A stretch of 64,000 bases of DNA from Axinella damicornis (lineage: Eukaryota; Porifera; Demospongiae; Axinellida; Axinellidae), in assembly GCA_963931865.1 (NCBI GenBank), contig OZ007509.1, positions 14,468,048-14,532,047 of the forward strand, written 5' to 3'. The notes beneath the pieces are model-generated. The model was not told the DNA's origin, ran no database searches, and saw nothing but the letters and a program-made list of their open reading frames with translations. A program made the translations under genes and the position numbers. Of this stretch, positions 1-24,893 are shown piece by piece. The stretch's first letter is position 1. Every line of letters begins with the position of its first letter.

Positions 1-77
1 GGAAAAACACCAAGCTCTCTCCCGCTTTTCCGTATTGCAAGCGACGAAAAGCTGGGTGAGGCCTGGGAATGAGGCTA
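1..77. mobile_element. Right half of a TAGCCTCG-type palindromic MITE, cut by the window edge
   Basis: The stretch ends in AAAGCTGGG, GGCCTGGGAATGAGGCTA, which is the right terminus of the palindromic family seen complete at 47635-47744. The left half lies outside the window. Confidence 0.6.
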
Positions 78-417
78 CCTTCTACACGGTATTCAGTTTG
101 TGGTGTATGAAGCTAAAGAAGGCATTCAAGGCCCATTCATAAACTTCAATTCAGGATCACTACCTATGATTGCCACAATAAGCTATTGAGATGAATGCAT
201 GTTGTGATTTTGTGACATCTGCCCATTGGGAACCATCAGAATGACTCACTGTTATCGAGGGTTACATATGTACCCTCATGAGACCCAACATTACAGACCT
301 AATTACTGTTCATAGCCCCCAGGTAACTATGACAACACTTGCAGGTAAAAATAGCTATACCTCACTTTTTTCCCTCCACCATCACATCTCAATTCTTCCC
401 ACACTCCTCCACCCTCC

Positions 418-575
418 GTCCTCCACCCACACTCTTCCATCCACGCAATCCACCCTCCACCCACACACCCCTCCACCCTCCACCCACACACTCCACCCAC
501 ACACCCCTCCATCCATACACCCCTCCACCCTCCACCCACACACCCCTCCAGCCACACACCCTCTCACATCATCCC
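418..575. repeat. CCACCC/CACAC-rich minisatellite
   Basis: Irregular tandem units built from CCACCC, ACACACCCC and TCCA. On the minus strand the tract is G/T-rich and starts about ten bases after the splice donor of the RCBTB-like exon ending at 585, so in that transcript it is a GU/G-rich run just inside the intron. The open frames across it are low-complexity artefacts. Confidence 0.85.
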
Positions 576-584
576 ACATCATAC

Positions 585-1614
585 CATTCCTTGAGAGTCA
601 ACAGCCAGAGAGTGATGCCCCCCACAAGCCACTTTGACAATCCGCACGCCCACAAACCCTCCAACAACGCGCCGAGGGAACATCCCCTGGCCAGTCACGG
701 AGGAGGACCCCTGTCCCAGCTGCCCGTAACCATTGTGGCCGCAGCTGTAGAGCTCTCCCCGGGACGTCAGCATCAGCACGTGTGGACCACTGCCATACGC
801 CACGTCCAGGACTCCTGTGGGAAGGGAGCAAGAAGAACAGCCACTTTAGCATTCGGCTCAGAGACCAGTCGGATGCGCCTATATCCCCACAGGGGTACCT
901 CATAACAAGGTGTGCTTGATTAAAAAAAAAGAAGGAAGTGCGCTTCATTTGGAATTACCTCGGAAATATGGCACAGAGTTTCTGGAAGAGACTTCAGCAC
1001 TTAATATGGAATAACTTCCAAGGGGCAGGAATTGAACCAGCACCTAACAGTGTGTGAATGCTTTTAAGTGAGCTGTGCATGTGCCACTATGATAACATCC
1101 CGTCTTCGGCCACTTCTCTTCATTCACAATGCGGCACACAGCCAGCTCAACCCCTTCTCATAACAGGACTGGCCCTCCTCCTTACAGAACATGCAGAGGT
1201 GTGACTAGCCTCAAACCCAAACCGCTGTCCTGACTTTGCCTGGGTTCAAGGCTTGGGTGTGTACTCAACAATCAAGGCTAGGCTAGGATGCCGGGGTGTC
1301 ATCAGCACACACAGATTCTCCTCGTTTCAGTTCTCTTGGCAATACTCGGAATGCAATGTATTTATTATGCAGTTAATCCACCACTGTAGTATACTACAGT
1401 ATACTGTAGTATACACTGCAGTACACTATAGTATACTGTAGTATACTACAGTATACTGTAGTGCTAAAGTATACTGTAGTATACTACAGTATACTGTAGT
1501 ACTAAGTATACTGTAGTATACTAAAGTGTACTGTAGTATACTACAGTATACTACAAGTTGAGGTTTCTGAACTGACCCCCACACATCACATCAAATACTG
1601 GTGCTGTGGTACTC

Positions 1615-1647
<33 letters not shown>

Positions 1648-2793
1648 GTGGTATCTTTGAAGTACATACATACTTTAAGTAACAAATTGTTTCCTACATT
1701 GTAGGATTGCATAGTGAAATGATACTATTGAAGCTTCCTAGTTGCAAATTGGTAAAGTAGTAGACCTAGGATTGCATAGCGAAATGATACTTTTGAGTTT
1801 TGAAGTTCCTATATGGTGTGGCTGGCTGCCAAGAGACCTGGAATGGTACTACAAGTCTACAGTCAGAGTGGGTGGGGCTGGTTGCCAAGACAATTGGAAT
1901 GAGGAGAGCAAGGTACTACAGGCCTACTGTCAGAGTGGGTGGGGCTGGCTGCCAAGAGAATTGTAATGAGGAGGGCGATGGTACTACAGGCCTACTGTCA
2001 GAGTGGGTGGGGCTGGTTGTCAAGAGAACTGGAATGAGGAGGGTGATGGTACTACAGGCCTACTGTCAGAGTGGGTGGGGCTGGCTGCCAAGAGAATCGG
2101 AACGAGGAGGGTGATGGTACTACAGGCCTACTGTCAGAGTGGGTGGGGCTGGTTGTCAAGAGAACTGGAATGAGGAGGGTGATGGTACTACAGGCCTACT
2201 GTCAGAGTGGGTGGGGCTGGCTGCCAAGAGAAACGGAATGAGGAGGGCGATGGTACTACAGGCCTACTGTCAGAGTGGGTGGGGCTGGCTGCCAAGAGAA
2301 CTGGAATAAGGAGAGCCAGGCCTGCTGTCAGGTATAGGCTGCAGCGCTGGTTGCTGAGGACACTGGTCAGTAGTGGCTGGTCTGATGACCACTCCTTCAG
2401 CCAGCTATTGTAAACTTCAGCTTTAAAGATTACAGGAAGAAAGTTATTAACTGAAATTGTATCAAAAATCAATTTTTACTAGTGACCCGGGCAGAATCCT
2501 GCAACAAAGGGTCTGGGTCTGGGACCCCGCAAACTGTTGAACATCAACCAACCTTGCTTGCAAAGTGTTTCCACTTTCCTCGGCTGAAATGAGTTCTTTG
2601 TGTCCCCCAATCCCAGGCAGCTGCTGCAGTTGGACCCCAACGCGTACACCTCATCATTGTGGGAGACCACTAATGCCTCGTTCCCAGTTGACCCAAACAC
2701 GCACGCCAACTTGACTCCACTCAGGAAGTTGGTGTCCAGCAGGCTGAAGATGGGCCACTGTGAGAGCTTCCTGGTGCTACCAGAAGTATCCAT
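585..2793 (-). CDS. RCBTB: RCBTB-like protein (RCC1 repeats), first two coding exons; rest lies outside the window
   Basis: Exon 1 is 2793-2553 and exon 2 is 814-585, joined by a phase-1 intron (CAAG|GT ... CACAG|GA). The start ATG at 2793 gives MDTSGSTRKLSQWPIFSLL, matching the short WPIF-containing N-terminus typical of vertebrate RCBTB1/2. About 157 residues are encoded here. Exon 1 holds an incomplete first RCC1 blade (KLACVFGSTGNEAL, NDEVYALGSNC, CLGLGD). Exon 2 continues with AYGSGPHVL, GHNGYGQLG and VACGGHHSLAV, typical RCC1 blade motifs. In the family, an RCC1 propeller is followed by BTB and BACK domains, thought to act as a cullin-3 substrate adaptor; those exons are beyond the left edge. 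The donor after exon 2 (ATG|GTATGA) leaves phase 0. It is divergent from the gene starting at 3248. Family assignment is strong; RCBTB1 versus RCBTB2 cannot be resolved. Confidence 0.87.
1385..1555. repeat. Self-complementary satellite of TACAGTATACTGTAG units
   Basis: About ten copies of a roughly 15-bp word built on GTATAC, each unit a palindrome and adjacent units also complementary, with occasional variants such as CTAAAGTATACTG. The whole tract can form cruciforms in DNA or long hairpins in RNA. Confidence 0.85.
1836..2330. repeat. Minisatellite, 68-bp unit, about seven copies
   Basis: The word GGTACTACAGGCCTACTG recurs at 1912, 1980, 2048, 2116, 2184 and 2252, giving an exact 68-bp period. 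Each unit also contains GAGTGGGTGGGGCTGG and CCAAGAGAA. The first (1844) and last copies are diverged, as expected for edge units. Confidence 0.9.
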
Positions 2794-3247
2794 TACTGCG
2801 TCCGTGCATATACATACGAGAGAGAAGACAAACTGTATTAGTGTGCTGTGGCCACATTGATTCGTTTCAGGACATGATGAAGGAGGGTGACACAAACATC
2901 TCCCTCCCAGGTTTGAAAGTCCCTTATACTAGAAGCTTTGTTGCTCAACCCTTTGTAGGTTTGCTGTAAGCTTCTTACTCAGCTACGTACACAACTGTTA
3001 CTCTTTCAACCAATAGGGCCTACCACTCACCTGCTGCTATGCGGGCTGAGCTGGCCGTTTGGGAGCTCCAAGGAGCGGACGGGACTAACACAAAGCTTGA
3101 GAACTCATGACGCTTTTTCAGCTGATATCCGGTATCCGCCATGGGATGTTTTGATCTAATTATCCGCGCGAGTAATATAACAATTCAAGAGACATGCGAT
3201 ATGCATGGGCGGGGTTACGAATTCCTAATCTGCTAATCGATATCAAT
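2794..3247. promoter_or_regulatory. Shared bidirectional promoter interval
   Basis: 454 bp separate the start codons of the RCBTB-like gene (minus) and the BAR-like gene (plus). No TATA box is evident near either start. Inferred from divergent geometry only. Confidence 0.4.
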
Positions 3248-17752
<14,505 letters not shown>

Positions 17753-18104
17753 CAGATCAAAAGTCATGCATCACATGCAGTCCGAGATCTTGATCTGGAC
17801 ATAAAAACAATATTTATGCATCACTCAATTCATTGGACACTTTTATACACCACTGTATCAATTTCTATTAAAAAAGGCATGAATCACAACAATGATCTTT
17901 GTACAAACAAAAATTTGTGTACATTTCACACACAAGATTAGACTGTAAATCTACAGCACGTGTACATGTTTAGAACAATATAATAATTATGCTCATCAAG
18001 TACATGCAGTTACTGTATGTTGGAGGGAATGGGAAAAACAATAGATTGGAATATGGCAAATACATTATAGTTATGCATGTGTCAGGTGTGCATGAGTGCA
18101 GTAT
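17753..18104. other. Convergent intergenic spacer
   Basis: 352 bp between the stop of the BAR-like gene (plus) and the stop of the TNF-like gene (minus). AT-rich; it must hold both 3' UTRs. No repeat or gene seen. Confidence 0.6.
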
Positions 18105-20895
18105 TTATGGTGTCTCACTAATGAGAAATGCTCCCATGAATGTGTCTTCGGATGTGCCGCTAAACTTAAGCGATTCTCCATGTTCGCTATCAATCCTTGG
18201 ATCGTAGAAGGCCCCAATTCCAACCTGCGTTCCAGCAGGAAAGTGGAAAAGACCACCATGATTGAAGGTAGCTGCCACTTTAGGACCTGCATAAGGCATA
18301 CCGATGCTCTCAAGTTGTGCACGTGGATACTGTGTGGACTTATATTCGTGTTGATCCGATTGTGGGATAATCGTAACAGTAGCGTACTTCATAACAATGG
18401 ACTTGTTTACTGAAGTGCTGCTCCAAAACTGCACTTGGCTATAGATGTAGTAAACTCCATCAACAGGAAGTCTGAGATAGCCTGTGGATCTATTGAACGC
18501 CATTCCTCCTCGAACGTGTCCTCGTACTGTCAGCTTATTACCACAGTTCCACTGCTTGGAGAGGATAGTGAAACCGGAACGTTTTGGCCGTGCTGCAGGA
18601 ACGGAGGAGAGATGGAGAGATGTTTCTGATTATACAAACAGCAGGAAAACAAAAGCCAAAACAGCTCATTCTCATGTATAATTAGTAAGTCATATTTGAA
18701 AACTACAATTACCTGGAAAGGCAGTTAAGTAGTTAAATCAAAAGAACTTTCAGAAAGAATAGTACACTGTCATAATTTACTGAAGGTGAAGGAAGATATT
18801 CAACTCGGCACGGGGCCACCGTTCACTTTTTTGCCGACGCAATCCCCCTTTTTGCCTTGACCTGTGAACCAACAACCAACCATGACATCATAATGACGTG
18901 TGCGTAGTATACGGAGGTATACGGTCCAAGTAATAAGATATACGGAAGTGCACGAGTAATGGACATGTGCAATGAAGGTTGACGAGCGCGTTGACGATCC
19001 GAGGTCGTGGAAGAAGCGCGTCCTCCTACCAAGAAGCTCTGCAGTTGTGGGGCAGATCTCTCATCACTGAGCGTATATCACATCAGAAAACACTTGGCTG
19101 GGTCGCCCACATCCACCAAGAGGACGTCTGTGGTGCAGCGCCTATGCGCAGAGCTGAAATGGAGGTAGCGAGAGGGCCTAGGGGGGGATAGGGAAGTGGT
19201 TTTGACGGCATAAAAGGGCTAGAATCCCTGCAAGTACCAAATTGCCACTCCGAGTACTTTTTTGCCTGAGGGGAGAAACAACCAACCAACTAAAGTGGCA
19301 TTGCGTCTGGCAATTTGGTAACTGTGGCCCCGTGCAACTCGGTGAAAAATAACGATCAACTTACGGACTGGGCATTTACTGCCGCCACCAGGTACGATGT
19401 GGGCTGTGGGCTTTTCAGTCTGAAAGGAGAGCACAATAATTGACATTATAATTGTACTTGTGCACTGATCAGGTAGAGAGAGCCTATGAGACTATAGCAT
19501 GTCAGTTGTTCTTGCAAACTCACAGAATTTGGAGAAACAAGAGAGACGCATTCATCTGTGTAAAATACACACAAACAAAGCCTGCTAAGTATCCGTACTC
19601 AGAAATAGTGAACGAGAATGTCACTCATAATTATTACCATCTAGGCTGTTCCTGCCGGCTGTAATGGCACGCTGTTCCATAGAATGCCTCTCAGTGGTAC
19701 CACCCATTCCGAGCATGGCTTCCAACTATGGGGAAATAGGAGTAGAAATGAATTTCATCTCGCTGAAGTCATTCCGTACAAACCTGCACTCTGTACACAA
19801 TGGTGTCGCCAAGCCAAGCAAATGTACTCATGCACAGTGTATGAGGTCATGAATGAACAAATTTAATTGACTTTTCTGTAGTAGCTACAATTTATTTTCT
19901 CATGCAAAATTCTATCTAGCTTTGAAATAACCTATTTTAGGGCTACATTTCCTGTCTAGATTAATGTGACCCTCTGATTGGTCAGAACCTTGTACCGGTA
20001 CTCCATAGACACAAGGAGACTTTACAACGAAGACCCAGACAAATAGTTACATTAGATCTCCTTCTGATCATGACGTGATGCTGAGTCATTTCACAGTAGT
20101 ACAGTAGTACTGGTGACAACTAGCGGAAGAGTGGCAGAACGGCAGAATGGCGCTCAACACAAACCACTTAGCAAGTTCTTGTAACAGATTAGATGCTGAA
20201 CTTTTCTGGTTTCCCAAACCTCAAATATACTGAAAGCACAATTTGAAATTTGATCCAGGCTTTGAAGGAAAGCACCATTAGTGTCCAGGTAATGCCGCAC
20301 TTGTACACCACTGTACACTACAGTCCGTATATTCCAATCATAGCTGGTGTATCAGGCCCACGCAGTCAGTTGAGACACTCAGAGACAGTGAACATATGGA
20401 TTCACACGCAGTGATATGTCACATCGTAATGTGTTGTGACTTATGACTAGCTCATTCACAATTTATGTTGCCTTAATTCTCAGAGCACCTAGACCTCAAG
20501 TGTGAGTGCTCTACTTTGCAAATGCATGTCAAACACTGGATGCACAAACCGCAACCCGTGCATTGGTTAAGATGAGATGGTATAAGACACTGTGAACCGA
20601 CATGCAGGATGAGGTTCTATGTCAGTAGCCACCACCCTCAGTACCAACCACTCTAACCCTTTACCAGTTCATCTTGTGTGTCCCTTGTCTGCTTCTCCTG
20701 CTCAAGTCCTTTCCACTCTGCCCCCTCTTCTCCTCCGCCTCTCTGCATTTGCACATAGGCAGTAGTCGCCACGATGAGAGCCAAGATGCCTACTGCAGCT
20801 AAGAGCAGTGAAGCCAGGAGGCAAAATTTGCCACCAGAATGGCTCTTTGCCTTTTTGCAAAAATCTCCTTCCTCAAGGCTGTACTGCACATCCAT
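18105..20895 (-). CDS. TNFSF: TNF-superfamily ligand, complete, type II membrane protein of 257 residues
   Basis: Three exons: 20895-20665 (77 codons, phase 0), 19419-19365 and 18592-18105 (stop). All phases match (CTG|GTAAAG; TTTCAG|ACTGAA; GTCC|GTAAGT; CTGCAG|CACGG). An in-frame TGA precedes the ATG, fixing the start. Residues 1-23 are cytoplasmic; about 24-48 (FCLLASLLLAAVGILALIVA) is a membrane anchor; then a short charged stalk. The TNF homology domain runs from about 80 to 257: KPTAHIV is the first strand, YLRLPVDGVYYIYSQVQF matches the family's GxYxxYSQVxF core, and GAFLI is the last strand. Cys93 and Cys112 may pair. RPKR at 97-100 fits a furin site but sits after the first strand. 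Such ligands trimerise and bind TNF receptors; no receptor gene is visible here. Subfamily undetermined. Introns carry a hAT-like insert (18809-19334). Confidence 0.88.
18809..19334. mobile_element. hAT-like non-autonomous element in TNF ligand intron 2
   Basis: The left end CACGGGGCCACCGTTCAC is inverted at the right end (GTAACTGTGGCCCCGTG). CAACTCGG is duplicated at 18801-18808 and 19335-19342, an 8-bp target duplication typical of hAT. No transposase domain remains. Confidence 0.8.
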
Positions 20896-23800
20896 TATCT
20901 GTCTCAGTCAGCCTGACAACATGAGATACAAGAGATCTCGTTACTTAAGGCAAAAGTTCTTGGTACGTAAAAACAATTTCCATGAAAGAAATTTAGGCTG
21001 AGTTTATCATTTGTTTGAGAATGGACAATTTCCATGAAGGCTGAGCCTGTCATTTGTTTGAGAATGGTCTTGCGTACACTAGAGTATGTAAGTATGTCAC
21101 CTAAAACAACAGCTGACAATTTATGAATACTTGGTATGTAGAATACTGGATATATGTACACAACTACATGACCCAACCCCCTACCTTGAAAAATGGGAGA
21201 GGGTCTGGTCAATTGAGCATGTGAGTGACTCGGAGTGAGCCTTGTCATGCAGCACTGCACAATGCAGTCCAATCAGGTTGCAGTATATTGTCACATGAAT
21301 ATACACCAACGTTCTGTCAACAGTGATTGCCTTGATAATACTGACGGCGAGCCAAGACTAAATTATTTGCCACTACTGCAGCAGCTGTAAAACACTTTGC
21401 AGAAGACCTTTCCTGTGTGCATTTTCTCATTGCATATTCCAGTGGAACTAGCTAGGTTCATAGCTATACTCACTCCCATTTACACACTGGGGCTGCATGG
21501 CTCATGGGACTAACAACTACAGAGGGATATATATACATACGTCCAGTGCATGCAACAGAGATTACGGATATTTGCATGATGTAATGCGCCACAAAAACCT
21601 TCAACTCTGGAAGCTGAAACGTCAGGTGTGCAGTTTGCTGTGTGAATAATGCCGACTTCAGAGCTCATAGCTTGACAAAGTTGTAAACAGAAATATAATT
21701 TGTAGTCAGCCAGGAAATAATTACTGTACTTTGAAACGCTGCTACGGATGAACGGCTGCACTTGCTGGATACAGATGGACTTGTGCAGCTGCATGTACCT
21801 TGAAAAGGCAGCTGCACGCAAACAAAGTCAGCTGCAAACTGAAAGTACTTCATTAATGTTGCTGAGAATCATGTCTGGAAACACTCAAGCAGGAAGTACT
21901 GTTGAACCAGGAAACTATAAGTGGATTTACCACATACCCACCTATAGGAGAGCCGGAGAGTGTTGTTTCTATATACAGTGAGCAGGCGGGGAAATAGAAG
22001 TGGCAGGAAAGTACCTGTGAAGTAGGAATCATAGCTAAGGTTACTAGAACAAAGTGGAGTAAACTGTACATCTGCAGCAAGCAGTATATAGCTAGCTGTG
22101 TATATTCTGTACATTATGCAGATTATGGATATGCTTTTCAGCTAACTTAAAACTTGCAGACACACCTGAAAACTTGCAAATGAATCCTGCGAGCCTACAG
22201 GAACTCCTGTCTCTTCTTGCAATTGTCTGCTGGTCTGCAATAATGACAAGTCCCGAAGATTGCATTGTTTTTATAGCTTTCTGCAGTCCTCCGGATCTGG
22301 CCTCATACTCTGTAGTCCTTGAAAGCCATTCCATGCCAGGAAGAGGAGCCATTCCATGCCATTCCATGCCAGGAAGAGGTATGACCACTTTGAGGTCAAT
22401 CTGAAGTTCAAAGGTCAGGACAGGCTGTTGTAGTTCACTGGGAGATGAACCAACAAGCTGGGGTCAAGTAAGACTGTAGATGATGTTAGATATTATATAG
22501 GTGTAGCTCAAGGTCCTATGTAAAGGCATATCAGCATCCTGCTATGTGTACTAAACTATGTGTGCTGAGCTACATATAGCTAGAGCTAGCTACATCATAT
22601 AGTGCTAAGTACTATTGTATAGTGACTGGCTGATTGGAGGCAGAAGTGATGTACATTACTTCCCGGTAATCTCTGCTAGCCACGTTTTCCCTGAACAGAA
22701 AATCAATCCTTCATTGAATCAGCCAGCTACTGAGAATAGTGTGTGCAAAGACAGAGTAATGTATGGCTTTCCTATCTGAATCTATGATTGCTCTCTGTAT
22801 GGTTAGCTAGCCTTGGTACCACCAAATCAGTCGACCAAATCAGTCAGGAAAGAAATGCTCTTGCATAGCTGCAATGAGCCAAATTGAATGTTTAGACGTA
22901 ATGATCTGAATGTGTGCTTCGTAAAATTCTTATTCCTGCTAGCTAGGGGTATCAGTATCAGGCTTGTGATATAATACACGTGGCTCAAGATGCTCAAGTT
23001 AAACAGTTCTAGATAAGGCACATCATTGTATTGTTCAGCGTCACATCCCAATACCACGAAATACATAACCGAGAATCTGGTACCAAAACTATAGCTGCTA
23101 CCAATATTCATATTGCTCTAGTGGTTAAATCAGCAACCATTTGTGGGTATTTCATTTCAAGTTCGTGGCTGCCGGTTCATATACCAGTTTAGCTTTCTAC
23201 ATACTCCATCTTATACAGTCTGGCAACAGAACAAAGGCCAGGTGTGGAGTAGGTTTATACTGCTGTTAATACTTGCCACTTTCATGACATCACAAGTTAC
23301 ATAATTAATTTAGCCCACGTCCATAGCTCTACTTTCTGCAATGAACTAACTCAGGCTTGCTCCACAAGCATAGCTACTAGTCCACATCTGTGAAGTCAAC
23401 AGCATAGAGCAGCGATGCAAAACTGGTCATAATATCACAAAACACTACACTAGTTCAAATGGTTCAAGCTGGATTACTGCTACTGGACAACAGTGAAGAT
23501 TCTATCAGACTGTAGACAGTAGCCACCCCATGTGTGGTGTGCATAAAATACTGGTCCGAGACTATAATAGCCTGAGTGCCTCTATTACCAAAAGAATAGC
23601 TGGTAACTATGTAGCTACTGGCAAATATGGCAAACCAGTTGCTAGCCACGTTTTCCCTGAACAGAAAATCAATCCTTCCAGAAAACCAATCCTTCGTTGA
23701 AGATTCTTATCAGCTGGCTACTGAGAATAGTGTGTGTAAAGAAAGAAATATGTATGGCTTTTCTCTCTGAATCTATGATTGCTCTCTGTATGGTTAGCTA

Positions 23801-24032
23801 ACCTTGGTACCACCAAATCAGTCGACCAAATCAATGTATATACCAATTTGGTACATGGCTATTTGGCTGTCTTGCATTTGCTATATTTGCCAGTACGTAA
23901 TTACCAGCTATTCTTTTAGTAACAGAAGCACTGACCAATTCTCATAGTCCAAAATGATATAGTGATAGCACTAATGATCAGTCCTGCAAATCTATGCATT
24001 TTTATAAACAGTGTGCATTAGTGTGTAAGCTC
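20896..24032. other. Gene-poor stretch upstream of the TNF ligand
   Basis: No gene I can support. A minus-strand open stretch ending near 22165 (LQKAIKTMQSSGLVIIADQQ, then a GTGTGT donor-like site) could be an exon but has no partner. A duplicated block occupies about 22672-23950. Confidence 0.5.
22672..23950. repeat. Local segmental duplication with an inverted part
   Basis: 22672-22845 and 23636-23835 share long identical runs (GCTAGCCACGTTTTCCCTGA, CTATGATTGCTCTCTGTATG, CTTGGTACCACCAAATCAGT). In addition 23575-23640 on the minus strand matches 23872-23940 on the plus strand (TTACCAGCTATTCTTTT). The copies are diverged by small indels. Confidence 0.75.
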
Positions 24033-24072
24033 TAGCCTCGTTCCCAGGCCACGCGGCCTGGGAATGAGGCTA
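24033..24072. mobile_element. 40-bp minimal palindromic MITE
   Basis: TAGCCTCGTTCCCAGGCC and its near-perfect complement joined by only a few bases. GTGTAAGCTC is duplicated at 24023-24032 and 24073-24082 (10 bp). Confidence 0.78.
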
Positions 24073-24102
24073 GTGTAAGCTCACAAAGAGCAAAGAATGT
24101 GG

Positions 24103-24893
24103 AATAGACCTTGTTCGGCTAATGCATGTGCCGACAATTGGCAAAGATAGTTGCAGCTGTGCGGAACACCCACGCAAGGCGCCAGGGCGTTCCGCACAGC
24201 TGCAACTATCTTTGCGAGTCCCCTGCACTTTTCTAGATTAGTGAATACAGTACTTCGGTTTGTGTTGGTGATAGAAGACTACATGTTTACGGCGGCAGGT
24301 TTCGACGTTTGTGAAAGCGCTTAAGGACTGCTGCAGGATTCCAACAGCAAGCACTCAGCACCACCATCCCAAGGCACTCTTGTGGTGTTTCTCTAGTGGT
24401 TCTGGGAGTGCAACACCATGGACATCATCTCTGTAAGCACTAGCTGATCAGAGTGGCTGTAGTAGTACCGTTCTCCATGGGCGTGGCTCGAGGTGGGTGT
24501 GCTTTGAGGGATGTGGCTCGCCAGCGAGTTGCTGGATGTACTCTGCAAAGGCAGCTACGGTGAGGCTAGTGCCTTTGCAGTAGATAAATGCGCTCGAAAG
24601 TGTGGCTCAGTTAGCGCCGACTTTGCAATACGCTCTTTAGTATGCTTTCAGCCCTACAGCTGTCCCTGAGCACCTTCACAAACATTCTCATCAATGAGCT
24701 CTCTCTCTTGCAATGAGTCTTCTGTCACCTACAAAATGTAATGTACTGTATTCACTGATGATTGTTACCTGAAAACGTACGTACAGTTAGCAAGAAGCCA
24801 GTTTATAACAGTTACAGCTGTGCGGAATGCCCAATCAAGTAATTGGAATTTGCCGCCAATGTTGGCGCGCGTGTTAGCCGAATAAGGTCTATT
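24103..24893. mobile_element. 791-bp inverted-repeat element, AATAGACCTT termini
   Basis: The left end AATAGACCTTGTTCGGCTAA is inverted at the right end (TTAGCCGAATAAGGTCTATT). Internally GTTGCAGCTGTGCGGAA occurs near 24152, inverted near 24190, and again diverged near 24815. A TAATAGACCTTATTCAG fragment recurs at 33646. No clear target duplication or transposase. Confidence 0.65.

Larger units (their letters stand above)
815..2552. other. Intron 1 of the RCBTB-like gene
   Basis: 1.74 kb without coding signal. It contains a palindromic satellite (about 1385-1555), a (GT)n run (1617-1646) and a 68-bp minisatellite (about 1836-2330). Confidence 0.75.

Noticed and set aside
418..575. CRISPR-like spaced repeats here and at 14140-14720
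   Set aside because: The units are head-to-tail minisatellites without unique spacers, inside animal introns.
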